Source of the DNA: JAVBOW01 sp031550125
GTDB lineage: Bacteria > Bacteroidota > Bacteroidia > Bacteroidales > Rikenellaceae
Direction: 5' to 3'
DNA: 64,000 nt
Assembly (NCBI GenBank): GCA_031550125.1
Contig: JAVBOW010000005.1
Location: forward strand, 1 to 64,000
Positions 15,499-24,101 of the stretch are shown one piece after another; position 1 is the first letter of the stretch; each line of letters opens with the position of its first letter. The notes beneath the pieces were generated by a model that saw nothing but the letters and a program-made list of their open reading frames with translations, had not been told where the DNA came from and ran no database searches. The position numbers and the translations under genes were made by a program.

Positions 15499-17388
15499 AT
15501 GTCCGCAATGGAAGCCATCCTGAAAAAATATTGGGGTTACGACTCTTTCCGGCCTTCGCAGCGCGAGGTTGTCGAGGCCGTTGCGGCCCGACGCGACGTA
15601 CTGGCCCTTATGCCTACGGGCGGCGGCAAGTCGCTGCTTTATCAGCTTCCGGGGATGGCCATGGAGGGGGTCTGCATAGTCATAACGCCCCTCATCGCCT
15701 TGATGAAAGACCAGGTCGACAACCTGCGCCGACGCGGCATAAAAGCCTGCGCAGTGCATTCGGGACTCTCTTCGCGCCAGATAGACATTATGCTCGATAA
15801 CTGCGTCTACGGCGACGTGAAATTCCTCTATGTCTCGCCCGAGAGGCTCTCCACCGAGATTTTCCGTATGCGCCTGCAGCGCATGCAGGTGTCGCTGATA
15901 GCGGTGGACGAGGCGCATTGCATTTCGCAGTGGGGCTACGATTTCCGACCTACCTACCTGCGCATAGCTGAGATACGCCGTCTGGCCCCCGGGGCGTCCG
16001 TTCTGGCCCTTACGGCTTCGGCCACGCCGCAGGTCGCGCAGGACATCATGGAAAAACTGGCCTTTACGGACGGATTGGTTTTCCGCGCCGGTTTTGCTCG
16101 CCCCAATCTTTCCTATGCCGTCCGCGCCACGGAGGATAAGAATTCCCAGCTGCTTCGCATACTCTCCGGGGTGGCGGGGCAGGGAATAGTGTACGTGCGC
16201 ACGCGCGAGGGTACGGTGCAGGTGGCGCAGATGCTGCGCGACAAAGGCGTGGCGGCCGAGTACTACCACGGTGGGCTGGCCCCGGCCGAACGCACCTCTC
16301 GCCAGGAGTCGTGGATGGAGGGACGCAGCCGCGTTATGGTGGCCACCAATGCTTTCGGTATGGGTATAGACAAGGCCGACGTGCGCCTGGTGGTGCATTA
16401 CGATATTCCCGACTCGGTTGAGGAGTATTACCAGGAGGCCGGTCGCGCGGGCCGCGACAGCCGCCGCTCCTACGCCGTGCTTATGGCCGGGCCGGACGAC
16501 CGCAGCCGCGCCACGAGGCGCTTTACGTCCGAATTCCCTTCGCTGGAGATCATCCGGCAGTGTTACGAGTCCGTATTCAACTATCTGCAGGTGGGTATAG
16601 GCGACGGCAAATACGCCAGTTTCGAATTCAACCTCTATGAATTTTCCATGCGCGCCAAGCTCTTTCCCGCCGTGGCGGCCAGCGCCATAGAGATATTGTC
16701 GCAGAACGGCTACATGCAACTTACCGACCCGGCCGACCTTCCCGCCCGCATAATGTTCACGGTAAGCCGCGACGACCTTTACAAGATCCGTATCGAGCGC
16801 GAGGAACTCGACCATATCCTGCGTACCATCCTTAGGCTCTACAACGGCGTCTTCAGCGGCTTCGCAGCCATCGACGAAGCTGAGATAGCCGCGGTGTCGG
16901 GCTATACTGTCGAGAGGGTGAAGGAGCTGCTGAGCCGTCTGTGGAACCTGCGCGTGATACGTTACATTCCCGGCGGCAACTCTCCGCTGCTCATTCTGCT
17001 CGAGGAGCGTCTGCCCGTAAAAGACCTTTACATCGATCCGGTAACCTATCAATTCCGCAAGGAGACGGCCGCCGCCCGCCTCGACGCCATATTCGCTTAT
17101 GCCGCAGGGGAGACGGAGTGTCGCAGCGCCTTCATATCGCGTTATTTCGGTATGGACGACAATCCGTGCGGCGTATGCGACAACTGTCTGAAAAACAAGA
17201 AATCGTCTTCCGGCGATACGCTTTCGGGACGTATAGCCGAGGCTCTGGAGGCGGGGCCGCTCACGCCCAAAGAACTTGCGGCCCGCGCGGCCGCCGCGCC
17301 GGAGCGCGTGGCCGCCGCGGTCGATTCGCTTTTGGCCGCCGGAAAGATTTCCATGGACGGCGCAGGTAAATTGTCGATAAAAAGATAA
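15499..17388 (+). CDS. recQ: ATP-dependent DNA helicase RecQ
   Basis: A 3'-5' DNA helicase for recombinational repair. It is 629 aa with the Walker A motif TGGGKS at 40-45 and DEAH at 137-140 followed by CISQWGYDFRP, the RecQ aromatic-rich loop. Motif VI is YQEAGRAGRD. A four-cysteine zinc site lies in the RQC region (ECRSAFISRYF..NPCGVCDNC), and a C-terminal winged-helix-like tail follows. There is no HRDC domain, so it is a short RecQ. The start may be the first ATG (leaderless) or the ATG at 15508 (MEAILKKYWGY), because the -7 box ends just before the first. Confidence 0.95.
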   Translation: MSAMEAILKKYWGYDSFRPSQREVVEAVAARRDVLALMPTGGGKSLLYQLPGMAMEGVCIVITPLIALMKDQVDNLRRRGIKACAVHSGLSSRQIDIMLDNCVYGDVKFLYVSPERLSTEIFRMRLQRMQVSLIAVDEAHCISQWGYDFRPTYLRIAEIRRLAPGASVLALTASATPQVAQDIMEKLAFTDGLVFRAGFARPNLSYAVRATEDKNSQLLRILSGVAGQGIVYVRTREGTVQVAQMLRDKGVAAEYYHGGLAPAERTSRQESWMEGRSRVMVATNAFGMGIDKADVRLVVHYDIPDSVEEYYQEAGRAGRDSRRSYAVLMAGPDDRSRATRRFTSEFPSLEIIRQCYESVFNYLQVGIGDGKYASFEFNLYEFSMRAKLFPAVAASAIEILSQNGYMQLTDPADLPARIMFTVSRDDLYKIRIEREELDHILRTILRLYNGVFSGFAAIDEAEIAAVSGYTVERVKELLSRLWNLRVIRYIPGGNSPLLILLEERLPVKDLYIDPVTYQFRKETAAARLDAIFAYAAGETECRSAFISRYFGMDDNPCGVCDNCLKNKKSSSGDTLSGRIAEALEAGPLTPKELAARAAAAPERVAAAVDSLLAAGKISMDGAGKLSIKR

Positions 17389-17424
17389 CTTTGCGCGTAT
17401 TTTAACGTGAACTGCGCCTGAGGG

Positions 17425-17455
17425 CAAAGTTACCTATTCCGCGAAAGGCCTGCAA
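17425..17455 (-). promoter_or_regulatory. Consensus promoter pointing antisense into recQ
   Basis: On the minus strand TTG (complement of 17453-17455), a 20-nt spacer, then TAACTTTG (complement of 17425-17432) fit the Bacteroidetes consensus exactly. Transcription would run into the 3' end of recQ on the opposite strand; no minus-strand gene follows until mqnA. It may drive an antisense RNA or be a chance match. Confidence 0.4.
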
Positions 17456-17538
17456 AGCTATTTGTAAACCCGTCCCTGTAAAGGACGCGTAGGTATAAGC
17501 ACTAATATCGGTTTTTTCGAAGGCCGTCAAGTTATTTT

Positions 17539-18138
17539 ATGGACCAAAACCCGCCGATGATAAAGATAGACCGCCAGGATCTCGAACTGTTGCCCCACGG
17601 CCGTTTCGAGGGCCAGGTGGTTGTCGTGGAGAGCGAAGAGGCCGTGCAGGCCGCATGCGACTACCTTTCGTCGTGTCCCGCTATAGGTTTCGACACAGAG
17701 ACCCGCCCTTCCTTCACCGCCGGAGCCACCAACCGGGTGGCTCTGCTCCAGCTCTCCTCGCCGGAGCGCTGCTACCTTTTCCGCCTGTGTTGTATGAAGA
17801 TGGACAAACCGCTGGTGAAACTCCTCGAATCGGAGAAAGTGGTAAAGGTCGGCGCCGACATACGCAATGATTTGAGGGCCATGCAGCACCTGCGCCATTT
17901 CCGTCCGCGCGGCTTCGTCGACTTGCAGGGAATAATCCGCAACCACGGCATAGACGAGTTGAGCCTGCGCAAGATGGCCGCCGCCGTACTCGGTATACGA
18001 ATATCCAAAGCCCAGAGGCTAAGCAACTGGGAGGCCGCCCACCTTACCGAGGCTCAATGCAGTTACGCTGCCACCGACGCATGGGTGTCGCTGGAGATAT
18101 ACCGTAAACTCCATGAGAATACTGATACAAAGGGTTAA
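17539..18138 (+). CDS. RNase D-like 3'-5' exonuclease domain protein
   Basis: A 199-residue DEDDy-type exonuclease. Motif I GFDTETRPSF provides the first Asp/Glu pair, motif II is VVKVGADIRNDL, and motif III Y-A-A-T-D-A-W occurs in CSYAATDAWVSLEIY. There is no HRDC domain, so it is a stand-alone catalytic domain probably trimming structured RNA or DNA ends. It overlaps the start of dtd by 26 nt, which implies co-translation. The recQ gene upstream is separated by 150 nt. Confidence 0.9.
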   Translation: MDQNPPMIKIDRQDLELLPHGRFEGQVVVVESEEAVQAACDYLSSCPAIGFDTETRPSFTAGATNRVALLQLSSPERCYLFRLCCMKMDKPLVKLLESEKVVKVGADIRNDLRAMQHLRHFRPRGFVDLQGIIRNHGIDELSLRKMAAAVLGIRISKAQRLSNWEAAHLTEAQCSYAATDAWVSLEIYRKLHENTDTKG

Positions 18139-18565
18139 ACGGGCCTCTGTGTCCATAGGCGGACGTACGCGCTCGCATATAGGCCCGGGGATGCTGATAC
18201 TTGTCGGCATAGAGGACGCCGACGCGCAACAGGATGCGGAATGGCTCGCAGGCAAGGCCGCCCGCCTGCGCATATTCGACGACGCTCAGGGGGTGATGAA
18301 CCTCGATGTTCGGCAGATAGGAGGAGAGGCGTTGATAGTTAGCCAGTTCACCTTGCACGCCGCCACCCGCAAGGGCAACCGCCCGTCATATATACGCGCT
18401 GCGGGGGAAACGGTCGCCGTGCCGCTCTACGAAAAATTCGTCGCGGCCATGGAGCGGGAGTTGCCCGGAAAGGTGAAGACGGGGCTATTCGGGGCCACGA
18501 TGGAAGTGGAGCTTGTAAACGACGGCCCGGTTACTATATGGATAGATTCCAGGGCGAAAGAATAG
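18113..18565 (+). CDS. dtd: D-aminoacyl-tRNA deacylase
   Basis: A 150-residue proofreading enzyme that hydrolyses D-aminoacyl-tRNAs. It has the family motifs SQFTLHA (catalytic Thr) and the cross-subunit NDGPVTIW (the Gly-cis-Pro motif), with start MRILIQRVKRASVSI. The length is typical. It overlaps the exonuclease gene and is followed after 18 nt by the MazG-like gene. Confidence 0.97.
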   Translation: MRILIQRVKRASVSIGGRTRSHIGPGMLILVGIEDADAQQDAEWLAGKAARLRIFDDAQGVMNLDVRQIGGEALIVSQFTLHAATRKGNRPSYIRAAGETVAVPLYEKFVAAMERELPGKVKTGLFGATMEVELVNDGPVTIWIDSRAKE

Positions 18566-18583
18566 GAATAATTCGTATTTAGC

Positions 18584-18886
18584 ATGACTATAAAAGACGT
18601 ACAGGAACTTGTCGACGCCTGGGCGGCCAAATCGCCCGCCCGCCACCGCAACGAGCTTATGGCTATGGCCTTTCTGACCGAGGAGGTGGGCGAACTGGCC
18701 CGCGTTATAGCGGAGCGCCACAGCAATCCCGCCCTGACGCCGGACGACACCCGCGCGGCCATGTCCGACGAGTTGTCGGACGTGTTGTGGGCCCTTGTCA
18801 CCCTGGCCAATCGCGCAGGGATAGACCTTACCGAGGCCCTTATTGAGAATCTGGAGAAGAAAAACAGGGCCTCGGCCAGGAAGTAG
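18584..18886 (+). CDS. MazG-like nucleotide pyrophosphohydrolase
   Basis: A 100-residue all-alpha protein with the MazG metal-binding pattern EEVGELARVI followed by DELSDVLWALVTLAN (E-x2-E then E-x2-D). It is predicted to hydrolyse nucleoside triphosphates to monophosphates plus pyrophosphate as house-cleaning. It is shorter than full MazG and resembles the single-domain RS21-C6/iMazG type. It is the last gene of the exonuclease-dtd cluster. Confidence 0.9.
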   Translation: MTIKDVQELVDAWAAKSPARHRNELMAMAFLTEEVGELARVIAERHSNPALTPDDTRAAMSDELSDVLWALVTLANRAGIDLTEALIENLEKKNRASARK

Positions 18887-18952
18887 CCGCGCGCCGCTGG
18901 TTTAGGCGGATCGTCAGGATCCGTTTAGTCGTATTCCTATCCGTTAGCGTCG

Positions 18953-20746
18953 TCAGGCCAACGATTTGGCCACAAGCTCCGAAATATCCATTACCGGTAT
19001 CCGCGAGTTTCTCGCTATCGCTTTTTTGCATAACGGGCAGGCCGTCACTACGGCTCCGGCCCCGGTTGCCGCTATGCGCGCGGCCATGGCCCGGCCTATG
19101 GCCTGCTGGCCTGCGTCGGAGATGGCGGTGTCGGCTATGCTGCTTCCGCAGCAGGGGGCTTTTTCGCGGTTTTCGGCCATCTCTACGAGGTTGGCGGCGG
19201 CCCGGATCACCTGGCGAGGCTCGTCGTATACGCCGCCGCCGCGTCCCAGTTCGCAGGGATCGTGATAGGTGTACATCTCTTCGGCGGAGGTTATGCTTAT
19301 CCTTCCCGCGTCTATCAGGCGTTTTATGTATTGCGAATGGTGCAGCACCTCTATTCCGGGCAGGTCGTAGTCCTCGCGGAACACTTTAAGGCATATCGGA
19401 CACGAGGTGACCAGCGTGGTTATCCCGTGTTTGCGGAACAGCCCTGCGTTGCATTCCATCATTTTTTCCGAGGCGTCCACCTCTCCGGCCAGTTTGAGGG
19501 GGCGGCCGCAACATACGCCGCCTTCGCGGTCGGCCCACCACACCTCTTCGCCCGCGGCGCGGAAGATGGTCTCCATCGACTGCATGGTACGCGGCGTAAG
19601 CAGGGTCATGCATCCGGCGAAATAACCCACGCGACCTTCTCCTTCAGAGCGGTCTACGCCCGGAAGATAGTTGTAACGGCCGTCGGCGGGGGTGTTTACC
19701 CTCTTGTGGCGGCTGTTTAACCTCAGCGTGTTGAGCTGTATGCCCACGGGGCAGGCCTGCTCGCACCGTCCGCACATCAGGCAGTTGTCGGATACGCGGC
19801 CGTCAAGGCGGTTGTAGCGCAGGTCGCGCAGGAAATATACCGATTGCACGTCGCGTATGCCGGCGTCGGACTGTAGTTGGCATGGGTCGATGCATATGCC
19901 GCACCGCGAGCAGGCTTCCATCTGGAAACGGTCGAAACTGCCGGCTTTCTCCCTGCTGCGCACTCCCCAACGACGCAGGAATATCAGCGGTATCTCGGTG
20001 AATATATGCATGTAGCGAGAGAAGGGCATCGATATCATGAACACTCCGAGGGCCAGCGAATAGAACCACCACGCATACGGCTCCGCGGCGGCCAGCGCGT
20101 CTCGTCCCATGCCGCCGGCCAGCGCTTCGCCGAGATTGCCGGTGAGGAATCCGCCCGAGCCGTGCAGGCCGCTCGTGGCGCTCTCGGCCGCCAGGCGTGC
20201 CGGGAAGACGAACCATAGCGCCGATAGGGCGATACGGTCGCCCGCGGTGTGTTTGGTGGTGCGTTTCAAACCCATCGTACGTGAGTGCAACCTCTTGAAC
20301 CACGCCAGAGCTACGCCCGAAAGCACGAACAGCAGCAACGCATCCATGGCGAAAGCGAAAAACCCGGCCCCGGCCCCGCTATGGTCGAGATGTGTGGAGA
20401 ATTGCTTGAAAAATACGTGTACGTGGAGAGGCGCGGGTGTTGTTGCGCCCAGGAAATAGGCCGTCTCTATCCATCCTACGACAATAAGGAGGAACCATCC
20501 GAAAGCAAGGCTCATGTGCATATAGCCCAGCACGGGATTGATACGGAATATACGGCGGTGGAGCAGCGATTCGCTCACGGCCTCACCCACCGCGCCTATC
20601 GACGCGGCGGTGAATACGCTTTTGTAAACCAATGATCTGTCGCGACGCGGGAGTTTCACGAACCAGCGTATCCATTTATATGCCACAACCGCGAATAATG
20701 TGGCGGCGCCTATGGCGAAAGGAAGTATGAATGGTTTGAAATACAT
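18953..20746 (-). CDS. Membrane-bound HdrD-like iron-sulfur oxidoreductase
   Basis: A protein of about 597 residues. The N-terminal half is membrane-embedded (about five helices, including segments near 5-25, 80-100, 135-155 and 230-260) and resembles DsrM/NarI-type heme b subunits. Two 4Fe-4S motifs follow (CSRCGICIDPC near 280 and CLMCGRCEQACP near 322). Then two CCG domains of the HdrD/GlpC type follow (GCMTLL..CCGRPL..CPIC and HDPCELG..CCGSS..CPLC). The layout suggests a quinone-linked oxidoreductase working on thiols or a lactate/glycerol-like substrate. The ATG at 20746 was preferred; one at 20767 would overlap the upstream gene. Last gene of the operon. Confidence 0.85.
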   Translation of the reverse strand: MYFKPFILPFAIGAATLFAVVAYKWIRWFVKLPRRDRSLVYKSVFTAASIGAVGEAVSESLLHRRIFRINPVLGYMHMSLAFGWFLLIVVGWIETAYFLGATTPAPLHVHVFFKQFSTHLDHSGAGAGFFAFAMDALLLFVLSGVALAWFKRLHSRTMGLKRTTKHTAGDRIALSALWFVFPARLAAESATSGLHGSGGFLTGNLGEALAGGMGRDALAAAEPYAWWFYSLALGVFMISMPFSRYMHIFTEIPLIFLRRWGVRSREKAGSFDRFQMEACSRCGICIDPCQLQSDAGIRDVQSVYFLRDLRYNRLDGRVSDNCLMCGRCEQACPVGIQLNTLRLNSRHKRVNTPADGRYNYLPGVDRSEGEGRVGYFAGCMTLLTPRTMQSMETIFRAAGEEVWWADREGGVCCGRPLKLAGEVDASEKMMECNAGLFRKHGITTLVTSCPICLKVFREDYDLPGIEVLHHSQYIKRLIDAGRISITSAEEMYTYHDPCELGRGGGVYDEPRQVIRAAANLVEMAENREKAPCCGSSIADTAISDAGQQAIGRAMAARIAATGAGAVVTACPLCKKAIARNSRIPVMDISELVAKSLA

Positions 20747-20750
20747 CGTT

Positions 20751-21083
20751 TTACCTGTAATCTCCAAGTTCGCGTTTGATAAGCATGACCACCGCGCGCG
20801 TGTTGATGCCGCGGGGACATGCCAGGCGGCATTTGCCGCATAGCATGCATTTATTCATCTCGTCGTAAGCGCCCTGGTATTCGCCGCGCCGGACGAGGGT
20901 GTGCAACTTGCGGAAGTTGAACGAGGTGAGGTTGCCTGCCGTGCAGGTGGCCGTGCATGCCCCGCATGCCATGCAGGCCTCGAGCTCGGGCATGGCGCGC
21001 GAAATGCGCTCGGAGGGCATCATATCGCTCTTGTCGAGGTTGATGGCCCTGGGCTGGCTTATGCTGTATCCCCAATTTATCAT
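20751..21083 (-). CDS. HdrC-like 4Fe-4S dicluster protein
   Basis: A 110-residue protein with two complete 4Fe-4S motifs (CMACGACTATC at about 37-47 and CMLCGKCRLACP at about 79-89) and little else, the HdrC/GlpC electron-transfer type. The start at 21083 (MINWGYSISQPRAINLD) is preferred; the frame opens to 21122. It lies between the HdrA-like flavoprotein and the membrane HdrD-like subunit, so it probably carries electrons between them. Confidence 0.85.
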   Translation of the reverse strand: MINWGYSISQPRAINLDKSDMMPSERISRAMPELEACMACGACTATCTAGNLTSFNFRKLHTLVRRGEYQGAYDEMNKCMLCGKCRLACPRGINTRAVVMLIKRELGDYR

Positions 21084-21144
21084 AAATGCGGATTTGAGGT
21101 TTGCGTGTCGACGTCCGGCCAACGCACACTGTGCATGGAGATGA

Positions 21145-22152
21145 TCATTTTGTCAGATATTCATAGACTTTATATGCCGCCGTAGTTCCCTCGTTAAGGC
21201 TTTCTCCTATGTTTTTGGGTGCGGTTGCCGTCCCGGCGTAGTATATCGACGGAGTTTGGCTGCAAACGTTGCCGTCGAACATGTCGCGCGGACGGATGAA
21301 GCCGCTGGGGTATAGGTCGATGCCCGGATTTTGCGCGAAACGCAGGTTAGAGTCCGTAGACGTCATGCCTACCACGAGGATCAGCATATCTACGCTCATG
21401 CGCAGTGGCCGTCCCACGAGGGTGTCCTCGGCCTTGAATTGAATGCGGCCGTCTATGGTTTGGCTCGCCTCGGATATGCGTCCGCGTACGAAATGGATGT
21501 TGAATTCCTGTTGGGCGCGGCGATACATCTCCTCGTATCCTGGGCCGAACATGCGGATGTCCATGTAAAAATCATATATCTCGGCCTCGGGGAACATCTC
21601 TTTCAACTCAATGGCCTGTTTGACGGCCGTCACGCAGCACACTCTCGAACAGTGCCTCTGTCCTGCCTTTTCGTCCCGCGACCCTACGCAGTGGAGCAGG
21701 GCGATTCGCGAAGGGGCTTTGCCTTCGGCTGTGGCGACGCGTCCGGCATTCATCATGCGCTCCACGTCGACGGTGGTGTAGACGTTGGGGTAGATGCCGT
21801 AGCCGTACTCCTCTTTGATCGACGCGTCGAAAAGGTCGTAGCCGGAGCAGACGACCACCGCCTCCCCTTCCAGGCGTCTGCCGTCGGACAGGACGACGGA
21901 CTTCTCGTCGACCTGCGACACCTCGACGCCGGTAATAACTTCGGCCCCGCAAGCCTCCACGCTCCGGAGCAGGGGCGAGAGAACGTCCGACGAGGGGGTG
22001 AACGAGGGGAAAAGCCTGTGCCAGTCGCGCAGTTTGCCGCCCAGAGCCTCGCCACGCTCCACGATCACCGGCCTCAGGCCCAGGCCCGAGAGCGTTATGG
22101 CCGCCTGCATGCCTGCCACGCCCCCGCCTACGATTATAACTTTCTTTTCCAT
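21145..22152 (-). CDS. HdrA-like FAD-dependent oxidoreductase
   Basis: A 335-residue flavoprotein. The N-terminal dinucleotide-binding motif VIIVGGGVAGMQAA is followed by an FAD-binding ERGEALGGKL. The HdrA-typical LLHCVGSRD...HCSRVCCVTAVKQA segment follows, and a late GxG-type FAD site is in IYYAGTATAPKNIGES. It is shorter than archaeal HdrA because the ferredoxin domains are missing; those may be supplied by its neighbours. It is predicted to be the flavin hub of the complex. Confidence 0.88.
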   Translation of the reverse strand: MEKKVIIVGGGVAGMQAAITLSGLGLRPVIVERGEALGGKLRDWHRLFPSFTPSSDVLSPLLRSVEACGAEVITGVEVSQVDEKSVVLSDGRRLEGEAVVVCSGYDLFDASIKEEYGYGIYPNVYTTVDVERMMNAGRVATAEGKAPSRIALLHCVGSRDEKAGQRHCSRVCCVTAVKQAIELKEMFPEAEIYDFYMDIRMFGPGYEEMYRRAQQEFNIHFVRGRISEASQTIDGRIQFKAEDTLVGRPLRMSVDMLILVVGMTSTDSNLRFAQNPGIDLYPSGFIRPRDMFDGNVCSQTPSIYYAGTATAPKNIGESLNEGTTAAYKVYEYLTK

Positions 22153-22204
22153 AAATGTCCTCCGTAAAGGTATTTGGTTTGAATGGATTCTTAGAAACCG
22201 TTTC

Positions 22205-23275
22205 TTACAATGTACGGCGCGAGCAGCAATTCACCATCGCCTCGCCGGGCATGCCTATATATTTGCCGTTTTTGCCTATGTATTTGGCCGCAGGGTCGTA
22301 CTTTACGCCCATCTTATCCAGGAGCGGCTCTACGGCCACCTGATGCATATGCAGGCCCAGTTCCCAGGGATCGTAACCCAGCACAAGGCCGGCCATCTCC
22401 TCGTAGGTCAGCACGGGAATCCCTTGCCCGTCCTGTCCGTAGGTGACGCCCTCCATCTCGGCCACGGCGTATTGCCAGCGGTCCAGGAACATGGGGCAGC
22501 CTGGACAGTTGGATACGATGAAATCGGGCTTGAACGGAGCCATAGACTCGAATTTCTTCTGCGAGTTGGCTATCGAGTAGCCCCTGTTGGCCTGCACCAG
22601 GTAGTTGCGGAAGCCGAATCCGCAGCAGTGCCTGCGTTCGGGGTAGTCTATCACCTCGCCTCCCCACGCCTCGATCATTCCTGCAAGCACATATGGAAAT
22701 TCGGCCCCCCCGACTCCCGATTTCGGGAATAGCTTGGCGTAGTGGCAGCCTATATGCTCGACTCCGCGCAGCGGTTTGCCCGTGTGTGTGTTTACCAATT
22801 TGTATTTGGCCTGCGCGGCTATCTGCCCGCGGTGGTGGAACACCACATCCGACGTGTGGGCCAGGTTTTTGGGCTTTTTGAACTCGCGTCCCGTGGCTTT
22901 CCACAGGTAGTCGCGCGCCTTCTCTTCCAGCTCGGGGAAGTCGTGCCACATCTCCAGCGCCTCGGAATAAACCCCGAAGGAGGTGATGCACGACGGGACG
23001 AAATTCTCGTAGCCCGCCTCGGTCATGAGCGAGAACTGGCGCGCCACCACGGTCATGATGGTCTCCAGCGGCACTATGTCGGTGTGGTAACCTATGCCGG
23101 TGCATGAGGTGTGGGCGGCGTCCTCGCGTACGTCGCGTCCCAGGTCACCGCGCATAATGTTGAGGAACGCCGCTTCCGAGCCGGGGAAAAAATTCTGGCG
23201 GATGCAGCTGCGGGCGTAGTAATAGTGGTCGTCCGCGATATCCTTCTGGTAATCTTTCCAGCTATTCCTGTACAT
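22205..23275 (-). CDS. HdrB-like CCG-domain protein with degenerate first cluster site
   Basis: A 356-residue protein of the HdrB family, which in methanogens holds two non-cubane 4Fe-4S clusters that split a heterodisulfide. The C-terminal CCG domain is intact (GCHYAKL with Cys177, CCG at 217-219, CPGC at 257-260). The N-terminal domain is degraded: the usual PGC is PGS (position 33), CC is SC (57-58), and the last CxxC is CITS (96-99). One cluster is therefore probably lost or altered. The start at 23275 overlaps the HdrC-like gene by 14 nt. Confidence 0.85.
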   Translation of the reverse strand: MYRNSWKDYQKDIADDHYYYARSCIRQNFFPGSEAAFLNIMRGDLGRDVREDAAHTSCTGIGYHTDIVPLETIMTVVARQFSLMTEAGYENFVPSCITSFGVYSEALEMWHDFPELEEKARDYLWKATGREFKKPKNLAHTSDVVFHHRGQIAAQAKYKLVNTHTGKPLRGVEHIGCHYAKLFPKSGVGGAEFPYVLAGMIEAWGGEVIDYPERRHCCGFGFRNYLVQANRGYSIANSQKKFESMAPFKPDFIVSNCPGCPMFLDRWQYAVAEMEGVTYGQDGQGIPVLTYEEMAGLVLGYDPWELGLHMHQVAVEPLLDKMGVKYDPAAKYIGKNGKYIGMPGEAMVNCCSRRTL

Positions 23276-23966
23276 TTTCCTGGTGGTTTAAGGTGTACAC
23301 GTGCATCATATAGTCGGCGTCGGCGCCGTTCTCCCACCCCATGGCCCGGGCTTTGGCGTCGGAATGTTTTTCGATGGTTTCGTAGAATTCGCTTCCTCCC
23401 GTGACGTCGAATATCGATTTTATTTCGTCCAGTGCCGCGGGATCGATCTTTCGGAGGGCCCCCACGCCCGGTTTGCGGTAGTTTTCCGAGAAGCGCGAGA
23501 AGATCTCTTCATTGTTCTCCACTATCCACTTCCATACGGGTCCCTGCTCGGGATGCAGCTCGGGCGAGACGAGGGTGGGGGTGAGGCAGTATCCCGTCTT
23601 TAGGATATGCTCGCCGATGATGCGTTTGATGGCCAATTGCTGTCGTCCCTTTTCCGATTCGACGAAATAACCCATCCTTTGCGACAGCGTCCGGAGCGAT
23701 TGTATGACATACCCGGGAGTGTTGGCCCTCGGGCAGCGCGGACGGCACGACATGCACTCGCCGCAGAACCATATAGTATTGCTTTTCAGCAGTTCTTCTA
23801 TTGCGTTGTCGTCGCGCGTCTGGACGGCGTTCACCACCTGGCGCGGATCGTAGTCGTAAAAGTCGGCCGCAGGACAGAGGCCGGTGCATACGCCGCAATT
23901 CATGCAGGCGGTCAGCCCCTCCTTCATCCTGACGTCCTCCATCAGCAGGTCGTATAATTTTCCCAT
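23262..23966 (-). CDS. HdrC-like iron-sulfur protein
   Basis: A 234-residue soluble protein with two 4Fe-4S motifs (CMNCGVCTGLCP at 21-32 and CGECMSCRPRCP at 68-79), followed by a helical C-terminal half. It is the first gene of the five-gene minus-strand Hdr-like operon. No consensus promoter was found in the 60 nt upstream, which hold the terminator of the previous operon. Confidence 0.87.
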   Translation of the reverse strand: MGKLYDLLMEDVRMKEGLTACMNCGVCTGLCPAADFYDYDPRQVVNAVQTRDDNAIEELLKSNTIWFCGECMSCRPRCPRANTPGYVIQSLRTLSQRMGYFVESEKGRQQLAIKRIIGEHILKTGYCLTPTLVSPELHPEQGPVWKWIVENNEEIFSRFSENYRKPGVGALRKIDPAALDEIKSIFDVTGGSEFYETIEKHSDAKARAMGWENGADADYMMHVYTLNHQENVQE

Positions 23967-24013
23967 AATAATTCAGGGATCCCGTTTTGCGTACCATCCC
24001 ATATTACAAAAAT

Positions 24014-24050
24014 AGTCCTTCGGCCCATCCCATGGATGGGCCGAAGGACT
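24014..24050 (-). terminator. Strong terminator of the ispD operon
   Basis: A 17-bp perfect inverted repeat (AGTCCTTCGGCCCATCC and its complement) with a 3-nt loop, followed on the minus strand by ATTTTTGT. It lies 52 nt after the last gene of the minus-strand ispD cluster and just upstream of the Hdr operon. Confidence 0.88.
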
Positions 24051-24101
24051 GATTTTCACTAAGTATTTGTGCTTATTTAAGCGGCTCCCAAGAGGCCCTC
24101 G

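Noticed and set aside
15421..17427. A 668-residue minus-strand open frame opposite recQ
   Set aside because: Composition is typical antisense shadow (Arg/His/Gly-rich) and recQ motifs on the plus strand are complete; kept only the promoter-like signal as a finding.
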